Source: Shinisaurus crocodilurus
Lineage: Eukaryota > Chordata > Lepidosauria > Squamata > Shinisauridae
DNA length: 64,000 bases
Direction of reading: 5' to 3'
Assembly: GCA_021292165.1 (NCBI GenBank)
Contig: CM037879.1
Span: 281,431,772-281,495,771 of the forward strand
Both the position numbers and the translations under genes were made by a program. Shown in pieces: positions 46,640 through 56,313 of the stretch; within the stretch, counting starts at the first letter, position 1, and each line of letters opens with the position of its first letter. The notes beneath the pieces were generated by a model. It had not been told where the DNA came from, did no database searches, and saw only the letters and a program-made list of their open reading frames with translations.

Positions 46640-47985
46640 CAGGGCCGGTGCTACCATTAGGCCAACTAGGCAGCTGCCTAGGGCGCCGGGCCTAAGGGGG
46701 CAGCAGAAACGCCTTGGGGAAAAAATACAGCGCTAAAATGCGTATTTTACCAAGTTTGTTTTACCAATCATTTACCGTCCTGTGGTGGGGAAGGGGAGGC
46801 GAAAGAAGCGCGCCCCTCCCTCTCTCTCCTCTACCTCAGGGCTCAGTCTCCAAGCCTCGCGTTACCAGGAGCAGCAGCTCCTGCTGCTGGCGCCGCTGAA
46901 GCTGCAGGCAGGAGGCGGAGGCGGGCAGGGGCCAATGATGGGAGGCTGGTGGGCGGCGGGAAGGATGCACCTGCAAACACCTCCTTCGCCTTCCCTCCTC
47001 AGGTTCCTCAGCTCAACGTCCCCTGAAAGCAGTTATTTCCAGCAACCAGGGAGGGAGGGAAAGGTATTTTAAGCTAGCTGGGGCTCCAATGTTTTAAGTA
47101 TTTACCATGCTGTTTCTGTGTTTTGGTTTTAAATGCTTTTAGGATGCAATCCTACGCGTGTTTGGAGGGGGGGGAGTCCTATAACTCCCAGCATTCCCCA
47201 GCCAGCCATGCGCAACCCTAAACACATTGAGGCAGAAAAAAGCCCCACAACTCCCAGCATTCCAACAGCCAGCCATGCTGGCTGGGGAATGCTGGGAGTT
47301 GCGGGGCTTTTTTCTGCCTCAGCGTGTTTAGGGTTGTGCCCAGAGCTGTTGATGTTTGCTTTACTGTACTTTGAATATTGTTGTCTGCCTTGAGCACTAG
47401 GCTGGTAAAGGGAAAGTCAGGATAATATACAGTATTCTGATAAAGAAATATTGCAACAACAAAGTGATAGAGGAGGGGAAGCAGAAATTTGAACCAGATG
47501 ATCCATGGGCTCTCTCTTTGCTATGTTTCTACTACTTGCATCCCCCCCGCCGCAACCCAGAAGGTGTATGAGTCAAACTGGTGTCTCTGCACCTCCACCC
47601 TGCGAGGTAGGACAGGCTACAAGATGCCCTTTTGTCTCTATTCCTCACAGGTAGCGCCACCACACCTCTCTCACATCCTTTTTTCATATCCCTTTTGCTG
47701 CCCGCAGGAGGAGACAGGCTTTTACATATATATGGAATAGGAGAAGGCCCTTGCGAATTCCTGGCATAGCTGGGCTGATGTTGCCTCTTTGCTTTCCGCG
47801 TGAACACAAAGGAAAAGTCTCAAAGTCCACAAAGTTTTTCTATGGGGCTTGGCAGTTCCCAGGGAGGGAAATTTATTTCATAATGGGCATAGGACTGGAG
47901 GGAGGGAGGGAGGGCTCAAGTGGGAAGGGGGGGCGCTAAATATCTGATCTTGCCTAGGGCACCAAACTGCCTTGCACCAGCCCTG
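46640..47985. mobile_element. hAT element, family R, long copy (1346 bp)
   Basis: CAGGGCCGGTGCTACC at the left and TTGCACCAGCCCTG at the right, flanked by the perfect 8-bp TSD GGTCCCCA (46632-46639 and 47986-47993). The outer ~95 and ~75 bp match the 165-bp copy at 10440. Between them is a GC-rich block (46780-47000) that includes GCAGCAGCTCCTGCTGCTGG, nested Q palindromes (47142-47341) and unique sequence. No transposase frame was found, so it is probably an internally deleted or filler-bearing derivative. Confidence 0.88.
47142..47341. mobile_element. two overlapping family Q palindromes inside R
   Basis: A partial Q (GATGCAATCCTACGCGTGTT, AACTCCCAGCATTCCCCAGC) runs into a full one (GCGCAACCCTAAACACATTG to GTGTTTAGGGTTGTGCCC). 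The full copy lies at about 47211-47341. Confidence 0.65.
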
Positions 47986-48082
47986 GGTCCCCATATTTCT
48001 CCAAGAGTGGGGATGATTGAGAATGAACAGTGGGGGGGATATTAAACAGCCCCCCACCGAAGACATTAGGGTTCTACTAGAG

Positions 48083-48191
48083 CAGTGTTCTCCAACCATG
48101 GGTCCCCAGATGTTTTTGGCCTACAACTCCCAGCATGCCCCAGCCAGTTGTAAGGCAATAACATCTGGGGACCCTAGGTTGGAGAACACTG
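48083..48191. mobile_element. palindromic hAT MITE, family P, copy 6
   Basis: CAGTGTTCTCCAACCATGGG to GGAGAACACTG, with a shortened right arm (109 bp). The flanks TACTAGAG and TAGAGTTT share only TAGAG, so the TSD is unclear. Confidence 0.85.
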
Positions 48192-48311
48192 TAGAGTTTC
48201 CAGCCTCCTATCTCTGCAGTCTATTAAAAACAAACAAACTCAGGCAAAAACTATACATGACTGAGTAGTGTCCATTGAGCAGAAAGTCACAAGAAACCAA
48301 AGATTGGGTCC

Positions 48312-48541
48312 TTTAGTTTATTTATTTATTTATTTATTCACAAGGAACCGAAGGCAACTTATATAATCCTCCTCCTCCTCCTTTCCATTTATCTTCACAA
48401 CAACCCTGTGAGGGAGGTTAAGCTGAGAGTCAGTGTCTGGCCCAAAGTCACCCAGTGAGTTTCATGGCTGCGTGGGGACTAGAACCCGGATCTTCTAAGT
48501 CCCAGTCCAACACTCTAACCACTGCGCCACACTGGCTCTCA
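48312..48541 (-). mobile_element. Sauria SINE, copy 9
   Basis: Inverted tail with a deletion before CACAAGGAACCGAAGG, body CTTCACAACAACCCTGTGAG, head complement CCACTGCGCCACACTGGC. Confidence 0.88.
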
Positions 48542-48559
48542 TTTTAGTTGCCCTTTAGA

Positions 48560-49140
48560 TCAGTGGAGAGCACCAACCTCTGGCCCCCAGACATTCCCCA
48601 TCCGGCCTGTGAAGGCTTTGGCCCCCTCTGTGGGCCATGCCCCCTGCTGAAGCCCCACCCCAGGAGTCTATCAGAGGTTTGGGAAGGGGGCGGGAATCCC
48701 CCTATGATCTCCAGTCATTGATCAGAGCCTGTGTAGGCTGGATGGGGAAGGTCTACGAGACGGAATAGGACCCGCGATCTATCCCCCACCCCGACTCAGT
48801 TCCCCTCCCCAGCTTTAGATTAGCGTTCTGCCTTTTCTATCTGCAATTTTCTCCACTGCAGCGCATTAATGACCCTGCATCATGTGGTCAGAGACTCTCA
48901 AGCTTTTCCAAAAATAGTCAGAAGAGAATTGGATTTCAAATTCCTACACACACACCTAAAGCCTGCTGTGTGACTTTGGGCCAGTTCTTTCCTTGCCCAT
49001 AACAAATATTTGGAAGATGTTCAAACCTGCACTGATGCTTTGAGTAGCTGATATTGGAAAAACGTGTGCGTGCCACGGCACACGTCGAAAACAGCCATTT
49101 TTGAGAGCTGGCCTATTGGTAACCTTTAGATAATGATACA
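48560..49140. other. stretch with a hAT end fragment, no gene
   Basis: CAGTGGAGAGCACCAACCTC near 48562 resembles a hAT terminal repeat without a partner. Nothing else recognised. Confidence 0.35.
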
Positions 49141-49144
49141 CTTA

Positions 49145-49261
49145 GGGTGCAATCCTACGCATGCTTAGACAGAAAAAAAGCCCTACAACTCCCATATGCT
49201 GGCTGGAGAATGCTGGGAGTTGTAGGGCTTTTTCTGTCCAAACATGCATAGGATTGCGCCC
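49145..49261. mobile_element. Harbinger-like palindrome, family Q, copy 3
   Basis: GGGTGCAATCCTACGCATG to CATGCATAGGATTGCGCCC, flanked by TTA at 49142-49144 and 49262-49264. A 3-bp TWA duplication is the PIF/Harbinger hallmark. The core GGAGAATGCTGGGAGTTGTA pairs with CTACAACTCCC. Confidence 0.8.
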
Positions 49262-49317
49262 TTAGCCATTAACTGACTGAAAACACTGTTCGCTGAACAA
49301 GATTAGAGGGGGCAAGA

Positions 49318-49725
49318 TAGCATAAAGGGCCTCGTATGAGTCGCCCCAAAAGAGGAAATGCATCACCCAAAAAAGAGGACACGCATTTGCTAAAATTTGC
49401 ATGTGTTCATTTTACATGTCTGGGTGTAAATCTAGAAATCGTTACTATAATTTATATAGAAAGACAGGGCATCTCACTATAGCGTGGAAGATTATGATCC
49501 AGTGTCCTGTGTGCCTTGTTTGGTCTGCTGTCCAGGTGCTGTTCATGGACAGCGTCAAGGCCTCTGCTGCTCTCCCTTTGGATGGTTCTTGATCTTTAAA
49601 CCAGACTTGGATCAGACAGCCCATCAAACAGAGGATGACTTCAGAACAGTGGACAGTCCTTTGGCAGCCCTTCCAATAGAGGACATTCCTCTGTAAAAGA
49701 GGACACATGGCTACCCTACTTCAGA
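49318..49725 (+). repeat. family E, copy 6 (longest)
   Basis: AAAGAGGAAATGCATCACCC, GAGGACACGCATTTGC, CATCTCACTATAGCGTGG, GTCCTTTGGCAGCCC and AAAAGAGGACACATGGCTAC. About 400 bp; the best reference for the family. Confidence 0.65.
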
Positions 49726-50717
49726 GCTGCACCAATGCTCAGGAAGTTGGTACCGGAGCAACATGTGAGTACCACGGCATGACCCACAAACAGCCAAACG
49801 GCCCTATCGGTAACCTTTAGATAATGATACGCTCAGCCATTTAATTGACTGAAAACAGTGCTTGTTGAATCTCTTGCCATAATCAGCAAGATTAGGGTGA
49901 CAAAGTCGCATCAAATCCGACATGCAAATTGACCATTTCAGGAAATGTTGAAATTGCAAGAATGGCTGCATTAGCTAATTTTTGAATTTACTTTAACAAA
50001 AACAAAAACAAAAGGCTGTCAATCTGCACCGGGCCTCTATTGCCTTGCTGTATTGCCAGACTGCGTTTCATATTCATTTGAAGTGGCAGCCTAATAGATT
50101 TATTCCCGTGGCCCTGAAATGCAGCCATATATAATCATCAGGCAAAGCGCTTTGCAAAATATCTGAAGGATCAGTGCCATGGCAACCCTTGTTTGCATGA
50201 GGGCAGTGTCAGATAATACCTTCTTGGAAAGCGGCTTAGGGATGACAGACTTGATTTCTATTACGCAAGTGCAGTCGACGTGCTGCTTAAGGATACGGAA
50301 TACTGTGCTGCAGAAGGGGGGGGGGGAAGACTTTGAAATTTTTTCTCGCACTTCCCCAGACTAATAAAATGCCATTATCCAATGCTGTCGCCATGCTACT
50401 GTAAACCAATGCTAGGGCAACGTCATTCACGTTTGCTAGGCAAAGGGGGAAGGTGGCTAATCGCTGCCTTTTTCCTGTTGCCTGGCAAGTGCTGATGACG
50501 TTGCGCCAGCATTGCTTTCCGCTAGCACAACGTCATTAGTGCCAGCGCTGTGACAGCATTGGATACTACCCATTGTAAAGACATGGCCCAGAGCTTCACT
50601 CAGGGCGAGTTCTCACTGAGTGAGAGGATAAACTCGGGTCGGTGCTTGCAAAGGCTCCCGTGGTTGAATGCTCCTCCAAACAAAACAAACTCCTCTGCAT
50701 AGAAAACTAACAGTCAG
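49726..50717. other. stretch without recognised genes
   Basis: Includes a G run at 50318-50328 and a TCATTAGTGCCAGCGC-type inverted word pair around 50.4-50.56 kb. No exon seen. Confidence 0.4.
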
Positions 50718-51089
50718 GGCAAGGGCGGTGCTAGGTACTGAAAAGTTCCGGGTCTCAGGCCCACGAGACCAAAAAAAAAAGCACAAATTTGCATATGCTG
50801 ATTTACATATGCTCTAAAGTCTCTCTTTGTGTGTGTGTGTCTGTAAAGGACCCTGTCTCCTATTTGTAAAAAGGGATGAATGGACACTGGATAGGGGGGC
50901 ATTTGATTTCAGAAAAAAACTTCAGGCAGAATGATTCAAGGGGGGGGGGCAGCAGGAGGTGAAGCACATGTGGTCAAAAGGCCTGCTAATCCAGGGGGTT
51001 CAGATGTTCAGATCCTCAGGGCCCCTGTACCTTCATTTCAGCAAGCAGGGTGGTGTGGCAGATGGCCTCCCAGAGATGTGGGGCTCCAA

Positions 51090-51152
<63 letters not shown>

Positions 51153-51205
51153 TAAAAGATTTGGGGCTCCAGCCCTAGTGGGCCACCCCTTAACACCATC
51201 TCTGG
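50718..51205 (-). repeat. repeat F, copy 2, uninterrupted
   Basis: The inverse of 7878-8836 without either hAT insertion: GGTGCTAGGTACTG, GATTTACATATGCTCTAAAG and GGCAGCAGGAGGTGAAGCAC. An (ATT)n expansion at 51092-51152 lies inside. Confidence 0.75.
51092..51152. repeat. (ATT)n microsatellite
   Basis: About 20 perfect ATT units. Confidence 0.95.
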
Positions 51206-51230
51206 GTCAGGGACAAAACTCATATAACTT

Positions 51231-51428
51231 CAGTAAAAGCTTGGATTGCGAGTAACCTGGTCTGCGAGTGTTTTGCAAGACAAGCAAATTTTTTAAATAC
51301 AATTTAACTTGATAAATTGAGCGAGGTCTTGCAATACAAGTACGGGGAAATTAGCTTTGATATACTAGTGCTTTGGATTACAAGCACGTTTCCAGAACGA
51401 ATTATGCTTGCAATCCAAGGTTTTACTG
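51231..51428. mobile_element. Tc1/mariner-like palindromic MITE, copy 3
   Basis: CAGTAAAAGCTTGGATTGCG and CAATCCAAGGTTTTACTG are inverted ends. TA follows at the right; the left neighbour is TT, so one TSD base has changed. Shorter than copies 1 and 2 (198 bp). Confidence 0.8.
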
Positions 51429-51433
51429 TACTT

Positions 51434-51572
51434 GATGCAATCCTATGCATGTTTAGTCCAGGGGGGTGGGGCTACAACTCCCAGCATGCCCCAGCCAGCA
51501 TAGCATAGCTGGCTGGGGACATGCTGGGAATTGTAGGCTTTTTTCGGTCTAAGTATGCACAGGATTGCGCCC
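51434..51572. mobile_element. Harbinger-like palindrome, family Q, copy 4
   Basis: GATGCAATCCTATGCATG to GCACAGGATTGCGCCC, followed by TAA (51573-51575). The left TSD is lost next to the mariner-like element. The core CTACAACTCCCAGCATGCCC is the family P variant rather than CATTCC. Confidence 0.75.
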
Positions 51573-51614
51573 TAAGATTTCTTAAATTGGGTGACAGCTC
51601 TGGTTATATTATAT

Positions 51615-51805
51615 GGATGTAAGAAGAGCCAGGCTGGGTCAGACCAAAGGCCTAGCTAGTTCTGCCCCCACAGTGACCAACCAGCTGCCTGTGGGAAACC
51701 CCAAAGCAGGACATGCGTGCAATATTACCGCCCTCCCACATGTGTTCCCCAGCCACTGGTGTTGAATGGCATACCACCTCTGATACTGGAAATACATTTG
51801 CTGAT
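51615..51805 (-). mobile_element. CR1-type LINE 3' fragment
   Basis: TGTAAGAAGAGCCAGGCTGG, CAGACCAAAGGCC and ACCAACCAGCTGCCTGTGG are the inverted LINE tail. Confidence 0.7.
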
Positions 51806-51904
51806 GCGAGGTCTTCCCGTCTGCTTGCTGTTGTTTCCATTTCTTTGCTGTTTTTAGGGCGATGTTGCTATTTTAAAGGTTATTTTATCAACTTCATACT
51901 TGGG

Positions 51905-52561
51905 CAGCACAATCCTATGGCCGCTAGACAGTGTCTAGACCAGTGTTCTCCAACCTTGGGTCCCCAGATGTTTTTGGCCTACAACTCCCAGCATGCCCCA
52001 GCCAGCCAACATGGTGGGAGTTGTAGGCCGAAAACATCTGGGGACCCAAGGTTGGAGAACACTGGTATATAGCATCCTTCCCCCAAAGAAGGAGAGACAT
52101 TAGGCGCACACGGGCTTAACACCTATACCAGTGTTCTCCAACACTGGCTGGAGCATGCTGGGAGTTGTAGGCCAAAAACATCTGGGGACCCAAGGTTGGA
52201 GAACACTGGTCTAGACGGCCATAGGATTATTCGGACTCCCAGCTCCGACCTCGGAAAGTCATTCCCAACATCGGAGCTGGGGCTCAGAGCTCGGAGTGCC
52301 TCCCCCCACTGCTCACAGCCAGTGAGGAAAGAACCACGCTGGCTGCCTCTCGGAGAAGGGGTTTTGTTCGTGGGTGTTGTGAGGGGGCAGGGAGGGGAGG
52401 GATCTGAGGGGCGACACTTAGACAGCTGAAATCGGCCGTCTAAGAGTTTAGCAGGGAGGGAGGAGCACAGAGGCAACCTTCGCCTCCACGTTCCTCCCTC
52501 CCAAGATTCCCATAATCCTCCAGGTTCGGAGGGTTACGGGCATCCAGATTGGATTGCGCCC
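51905..52561. repeat. GC-rich repeat C, copy 3, with P insertion
   Basis: GCAGCACAATCCTATGGCCG to CCAGATTGGATTGCGCCC. Without the P insertion, CCTATGGCCG..TAGACAGTGTCTAGA..CGGCCATAGG forms a hairpin. The rest has CCAGCTCCGACCTCGGA and ATCGGAGCTGGGGCTC. The right terminus resembles family Q ends, so C may be a larger Harbinger-like element. Confidence 0.6.
51941..52208. mobile_element. two family P copies in one composite insertion
   Basis: Copy A is 51941-52064 and copy B is 52128-52208 (left arm mostly deleted), separated by 63 bp. The 8-bp TSD GTCTAGAC lies outside the pair (51933-51940 and 52209-52216), whereas the inner flanks GTATATAG and ACCTATAC do not match it or each other. The simplest reading is one insertion event of a two-copy unit, or later growth within one insertion. 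Confidence 0.8.
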
Positions 52562-52562
52562 T

Positions 52563-52615
52563 ATAATTTATTTATTTATTTATTTATTATATTTATACCC
52601 CACCTTTTTTTTCCT
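52563..52615 (-). mobile_element. Sauria SINE tail fragment, copy 10
   Basis: AATTTATTTATTTATTTATT, TATTTATACCCCACC, then TTTTTTTTCCTG; body and head are missing. Confidence 0.7.
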
Positions 52616-53087
52616 GATGTACATCATTTTGAGCACCTTCTATTCTGGCGGAACAAACAATGACTCATAAATGAGAAAGCGAGCGCCTTTATACGCCTGC
52701 CTTTCTCTGTGCCGAAAGGAGGGGGGGGGGTTGTTGGGTGTGTTTTTTTAACCTCCAAGAGTCAAATCAGCTCAGATGCTGGATCAGAGCTGGCAAATCC
52801 GGTTATCTTGGGTGTGCTCAGTCGTGCACACATGAAGGCACCCTTCTTGGCAAGAAACCAGGATCCCGCTGCCTCCATCACAGACATACTACTTCCTGTG
52901 CTCATGTTTGCCATTCATGACACATGGAAGACGATGCAGAGCAGACCACAGGCAACAAGTGACCCATAGTGGGAGCTCAGCTACTGCAAATGGGATCTAT
53001 CGCTCAGGATTGAACTGGAACTAATAAACAGCACATTCCAGCTGTATCCAAGTACTTTTAAACTCCATCGTTTTCAGGTTAAGCCAT

Positions 53088-53280
53088 GCGCAGTGCAATC
53101 CTAGTGCGTGTTTACTCGGCAGTAAATCCCACCGCGTTCGATGAGGCTTGCATCCAGGTATGGTAGCATAGGATTGCAACCATACAGGGCAATCCAATGC
53201 ATGTTTACTCAGATATAAGCCCCGCTCTGTTCAGTTGGACTTCCTCCCTGGTAAGTGGGTTTGGGACTGCATCCTGAAGC
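53088..53280 (+). repeat. two tandem repeat G copies
   Basis: GTGCAATCCTAGTGCGTGTT..GCATAGGATTGCAACC is followed at once by GGGCAATCCAATGCATGTTT..GGGACTGCATCC. A third, decayed copy is at 53391-53465. Confidence 0.55.
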
Positions 53281-53635
53281 ATCATGTTAACTATCCCACT
53301 GAAATCAATGGGACTGAAAAGTGCTCAATTTTGGTTGGGTTGTGCCAACTGTTCACAAAATAAGAATGTTCGTCGAAAGATACACATTAAGGCTGGAATC
53401 CTAAGCACGCTTAACTTGGGGGGGAAAGCTTCGCTGAACACAGTAGGACTTCAGGAGCCAGTTTAAATAGCTGACTTGCTCTTGTGCCTTTCACAGCCGC
53501 TTGGTTTATAGAAATCAATGGCTAAAGCTTTTCATGCCTGTGCAATTCAAACTGCTACTGGAGACAGAAGAGCAGGGGCAAGTGCCAGAGTTGGCAATCT
53601 TAGTCAGACTTATGTTTGAGTAAACAGGCGCACAG

Positions 53636-54061
53636 CAGTGCTGGCTCCAGGTTTTGGGGGCGGGGGGGGGCTTGAGGGTGCCACAAGACACCCTCAATGG
53701 GCCCCCTCCTTCAGTGAGTCAATCTTCTCACCAGCATTGTCACCAGTTGCTGTTGCTCCTCGACCTCTTCCTCGTCATGGCTACCCGCTTGCTTGCTTGC
53801 CACTGGCAGAGAGCCCGTGAGCAAGTAGGCAGTGGCATCTCCTGCTTCTCACCAACTCTGTTCGTCTGGGCCAGAGCGAGAGGCAGGTGAACACGCTGCT
53901 TGCAATGGTGAGGAGGAGGAGCAACTCGGGGGGGGGGGCTCTTCTCAGTGGGCCCATGCTTGGCTGTGGGCCCTCGGCAGCTGCCCAACCATGCCTACCC
54001 TTCATGCGGGCCACGATGCACAGGATGGAATGCCCTCCCCAAAGAGCCTCAACTGGCACTG
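53636..54061. mobile_element. hAT-like element, family M, copy 4
   Basis: CAGTGCTGGCTCCAGG to CAACTGGCACTG, inverted like the 21.6 kb copy. It contains GACACCCTCAATGGGCCC and AACCATGCCTACCC. The flanking 8 bp do not match. Confidence 0.55.
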
Positions 54062-54147
54062 ACAGTGCAATATTTTTGGCAGCAGGTTATGACCTTCCCA
54101 TTTGTCCAGGTATTTTAGAGGAACTTTTGCTCTGGTTTTAACGGTTT

Positions 54148-54240
54148 GGGCTGCAATCCTATACCTACTAACCTGGGATTAAGACCCATTGAGCTCAATG
54201 GGACTCACTTCTGAGTAGACATATATGGGATTGTCGTGTT
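54148..54240 (+). repeat. repeat G copy
   Basis: GGCTGCAATCCTATACC, TAAGACCCATTGAGCTCAAT, CACTTCTGAGTAGACATATA. The clearest copy of this short palindrome. Confidence 0.65.
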
Positions 54241-54317
54241 AATCTGCTTTTATTCTGCTTAATTGGTTGCTGTCATTACGGTCATTTGTTGTTTTTAATT
54301 AGATTGGACAGGATCCG

Positions 54318-54560
54318 ACGCTGCCTGCGCACTAGCGGGACCCTCTACTAGAACAGCAAGGAGCACGCAGTTGAAAGAAAAAAAAATCCAACCCAAAACA
54401 AGTGGAGAAACACTCGTTTGCAGAATGAGGCAGGTCAGCGGAGTTTGCAGAAGGAAGTTCCACCACCCTGTCTCGATCTGGAAAAAGTGTTTCCGCTTGT
54501 TTTGAGGGTTGCTTTTCCAACCACTAGTTCCCGCTGCATGAGTGGTGGGTCCCGCTTGCA
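54318..54560. mobile_element. palindromic element U
   Basis: CAACCCAAAACAAGTGGAGA and GCACTAGCGGGACCC at the left pair inverted with TTCCGCTTGTTTTGAGGGTT and GGGTCCCGCTTGC at the right. Ends and TSD are unresolved. Confidence 0.55.
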
Positions 54561-54567
54561 CAACATA

Positions 54568-54928
54568 CCAGGCCATTTTGCATGATCAAGCAGCCCAGTA
54601 TTTAAGCTATGGCGGGCTGTGGCATGCACGTGCGGCCATTTTGAATATTCAAGCCACGACCACGGCTTGTCGTGTGGTCTAAACCCGGCAAGGGTGGGCT
54701 GTCGGCATGGTTAACAAACCACCCACAACCCTAAAACAGTCCAATGGGTTCTGGATGGTTTGTTAACTGTGCCGACAACCCACTCTCGCTGGGTTTGGAC
54801 CACACGACGACCAGCCGTGGTTGTGGCTTGAATATGCAAATTTGCCCAGCATGCACCGGCATAGGCAGCAACCCACCGTAGCTTAAAGAAGCCATGGTGG
54901 GCTGGGTGATCATGCAAACCAGGTCATT
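54568..54928. mobile_element. large palindromic element T (about 360 bp)
   Basis: CAGGCCATTTTGCATGATCA, TTCAAGCCACGACCACGG, TGTCGGCATGGTTAACAAAC at the left pair with TTTGTTAACTGTGCCGACA, CCGTGGTTGTGGCTTGAATA, GATCATGCAAACCAGG at the right, over almost the whole length. TSD not resolved. Confidence 0.7.
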
Positions 54929-55029
54929 GGGTAGCAGTGCAGAAGCAGGCTTGGATACTGCTGCGACGACACAGTCCTCTCACACTAGATCCAGCCACAT
55001 AAACCCTTCTCAGGCTAAGCACCAACACT

Positions 55030-55670
55030 TAAAAACCTGAGGGGAGGGTCAAATGAAACCTTTCCCCTACCAATGAGGGAAAAGATTAATACAGGTAATT
55101 AAGGATCTATTTTAAATTTATGATACTGTAGGTACAAAGGTGTGTGTGTGTGTAGATTTAAAAGTAATGCAGGTTAATAACGCCAGGCTGACACGTAGGA
55201 TATGGGTAGCAAACAAAATAAAAATAAGTTTATATTAATTCTCAAAATCTTAGTTCCAGAAAATAACTTTAAACCTGCCTACACCAAACACTTTGTAATT
55301 AACCTAAGTCCCTATAACTCTAAATACTTTCACACTTCAGACAAGCACTGATTTCTCTCAAAACTCCTGACAGACAAGACACGAATAATTGTAAGAATCA
55401 CTGTAAGACTGTAAAAACTCCCTACACCCTCTCAACATCAACACACCACTCCCAATACTACAAACACACTAACTCCCAACCAACTCCACTCTCACTCCCG
55501 TAACACACTAACTCAACTGCTCTGACATCACTTACACACTCCTTATATACTCCTCCCCCCACCCTTTCCAAGACATCACAAACCACACCCACTCAGTTCA
55601 ACATGCTATACTCACTAAACATACTAATTCAGACATACACCAGGGAACTGAATTGTGGGGTTACGCCACA
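55030..55670 (-). mobile_element. possible solo LTR, minus strand
   Basis: On the minus strand the segment begins TGTGGCGTAACCCCACA, has a TATA box (GTATATAAGG, complement of 55541-55550) about 120 bp in, then a G-rich transcribed strand with few C, and A/T-rich AATATAAACTTATTTTTATT further on. This arrangement fits an LTR (U3, TATA, R-U5). No second LTR, primer site or gene is visible. A host promoter or unknown repeat is the alternative. Confidence 0.4.
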
Positions 55671-55812
55671 ACTGCCCATTGTATTTATATGTTTGTCTTG
55701 ATTCTTTTATTCATACTTTTGTACACCACCTTGGAATCCTTTCAGTGAAGGCTGGTTAACAAACATTTTCACTAAAAATAAATATATATGTACATAGACC
55801 TGGCTGCCTGGT

Positions 55813-55905
55813 TGCAATCCTATGCATATTCACATGGGATAAGTCTAAGATCTTCCAAAGAATACCGAGAGGCTTACTTCTGAATAAACATGGCCAGGAT
55901 CAGGC
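55813..55905 (+). repeat. repeat G copy
   Basis: GGTTGCAATCCTATGCATAT and AGGCTTACTTCTGAATAAAC. Decayed. The following 55.91-56.29 kb shows nothing recognised. Confidence 0.5.
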
Positions 55906-56313
55906 TGTTCTTGCCCCCATTCTCTGCTTTCATAGTGAAAGGAAAAATTCAGATTGCTTTGAATCTGGAGAAAGGAAAGAACAAAAACATACTAGTTGTG
56001 AAATTCATTTGGAGAGTGAAGGGGATTTTGTAACACTTATTAAAATTTGAAACAGACAGTTTTCCTCCCCTCAGAACATGGAAAATATTTTTTTTCTGCA
56101 TGGCTTGTACTGCTTTAGTAATAAAGCATAAGTTGCTTAATGACAGGGGTGTGAATTTTCCCTGGTACATTTCTGGGAACCCAAAACAATGTGTGCAGTG
56201 CTTACTAACTTTGTGGTTTAGTTTTGATTCAATGCTAACGTTCCTGATCAGAGCTCCCCAACTGCTGTGAGAAGTGGAAATCCATCAGATAGGAACATAA
56301 GAAGCTGCCACGA

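Noticed and set aside
50931..51155. Open frame ending in a poly-isoleucine run
   Set aside because: The run is an (ATT)n microsatellite inside repeat F, and the start is repeat-derived.
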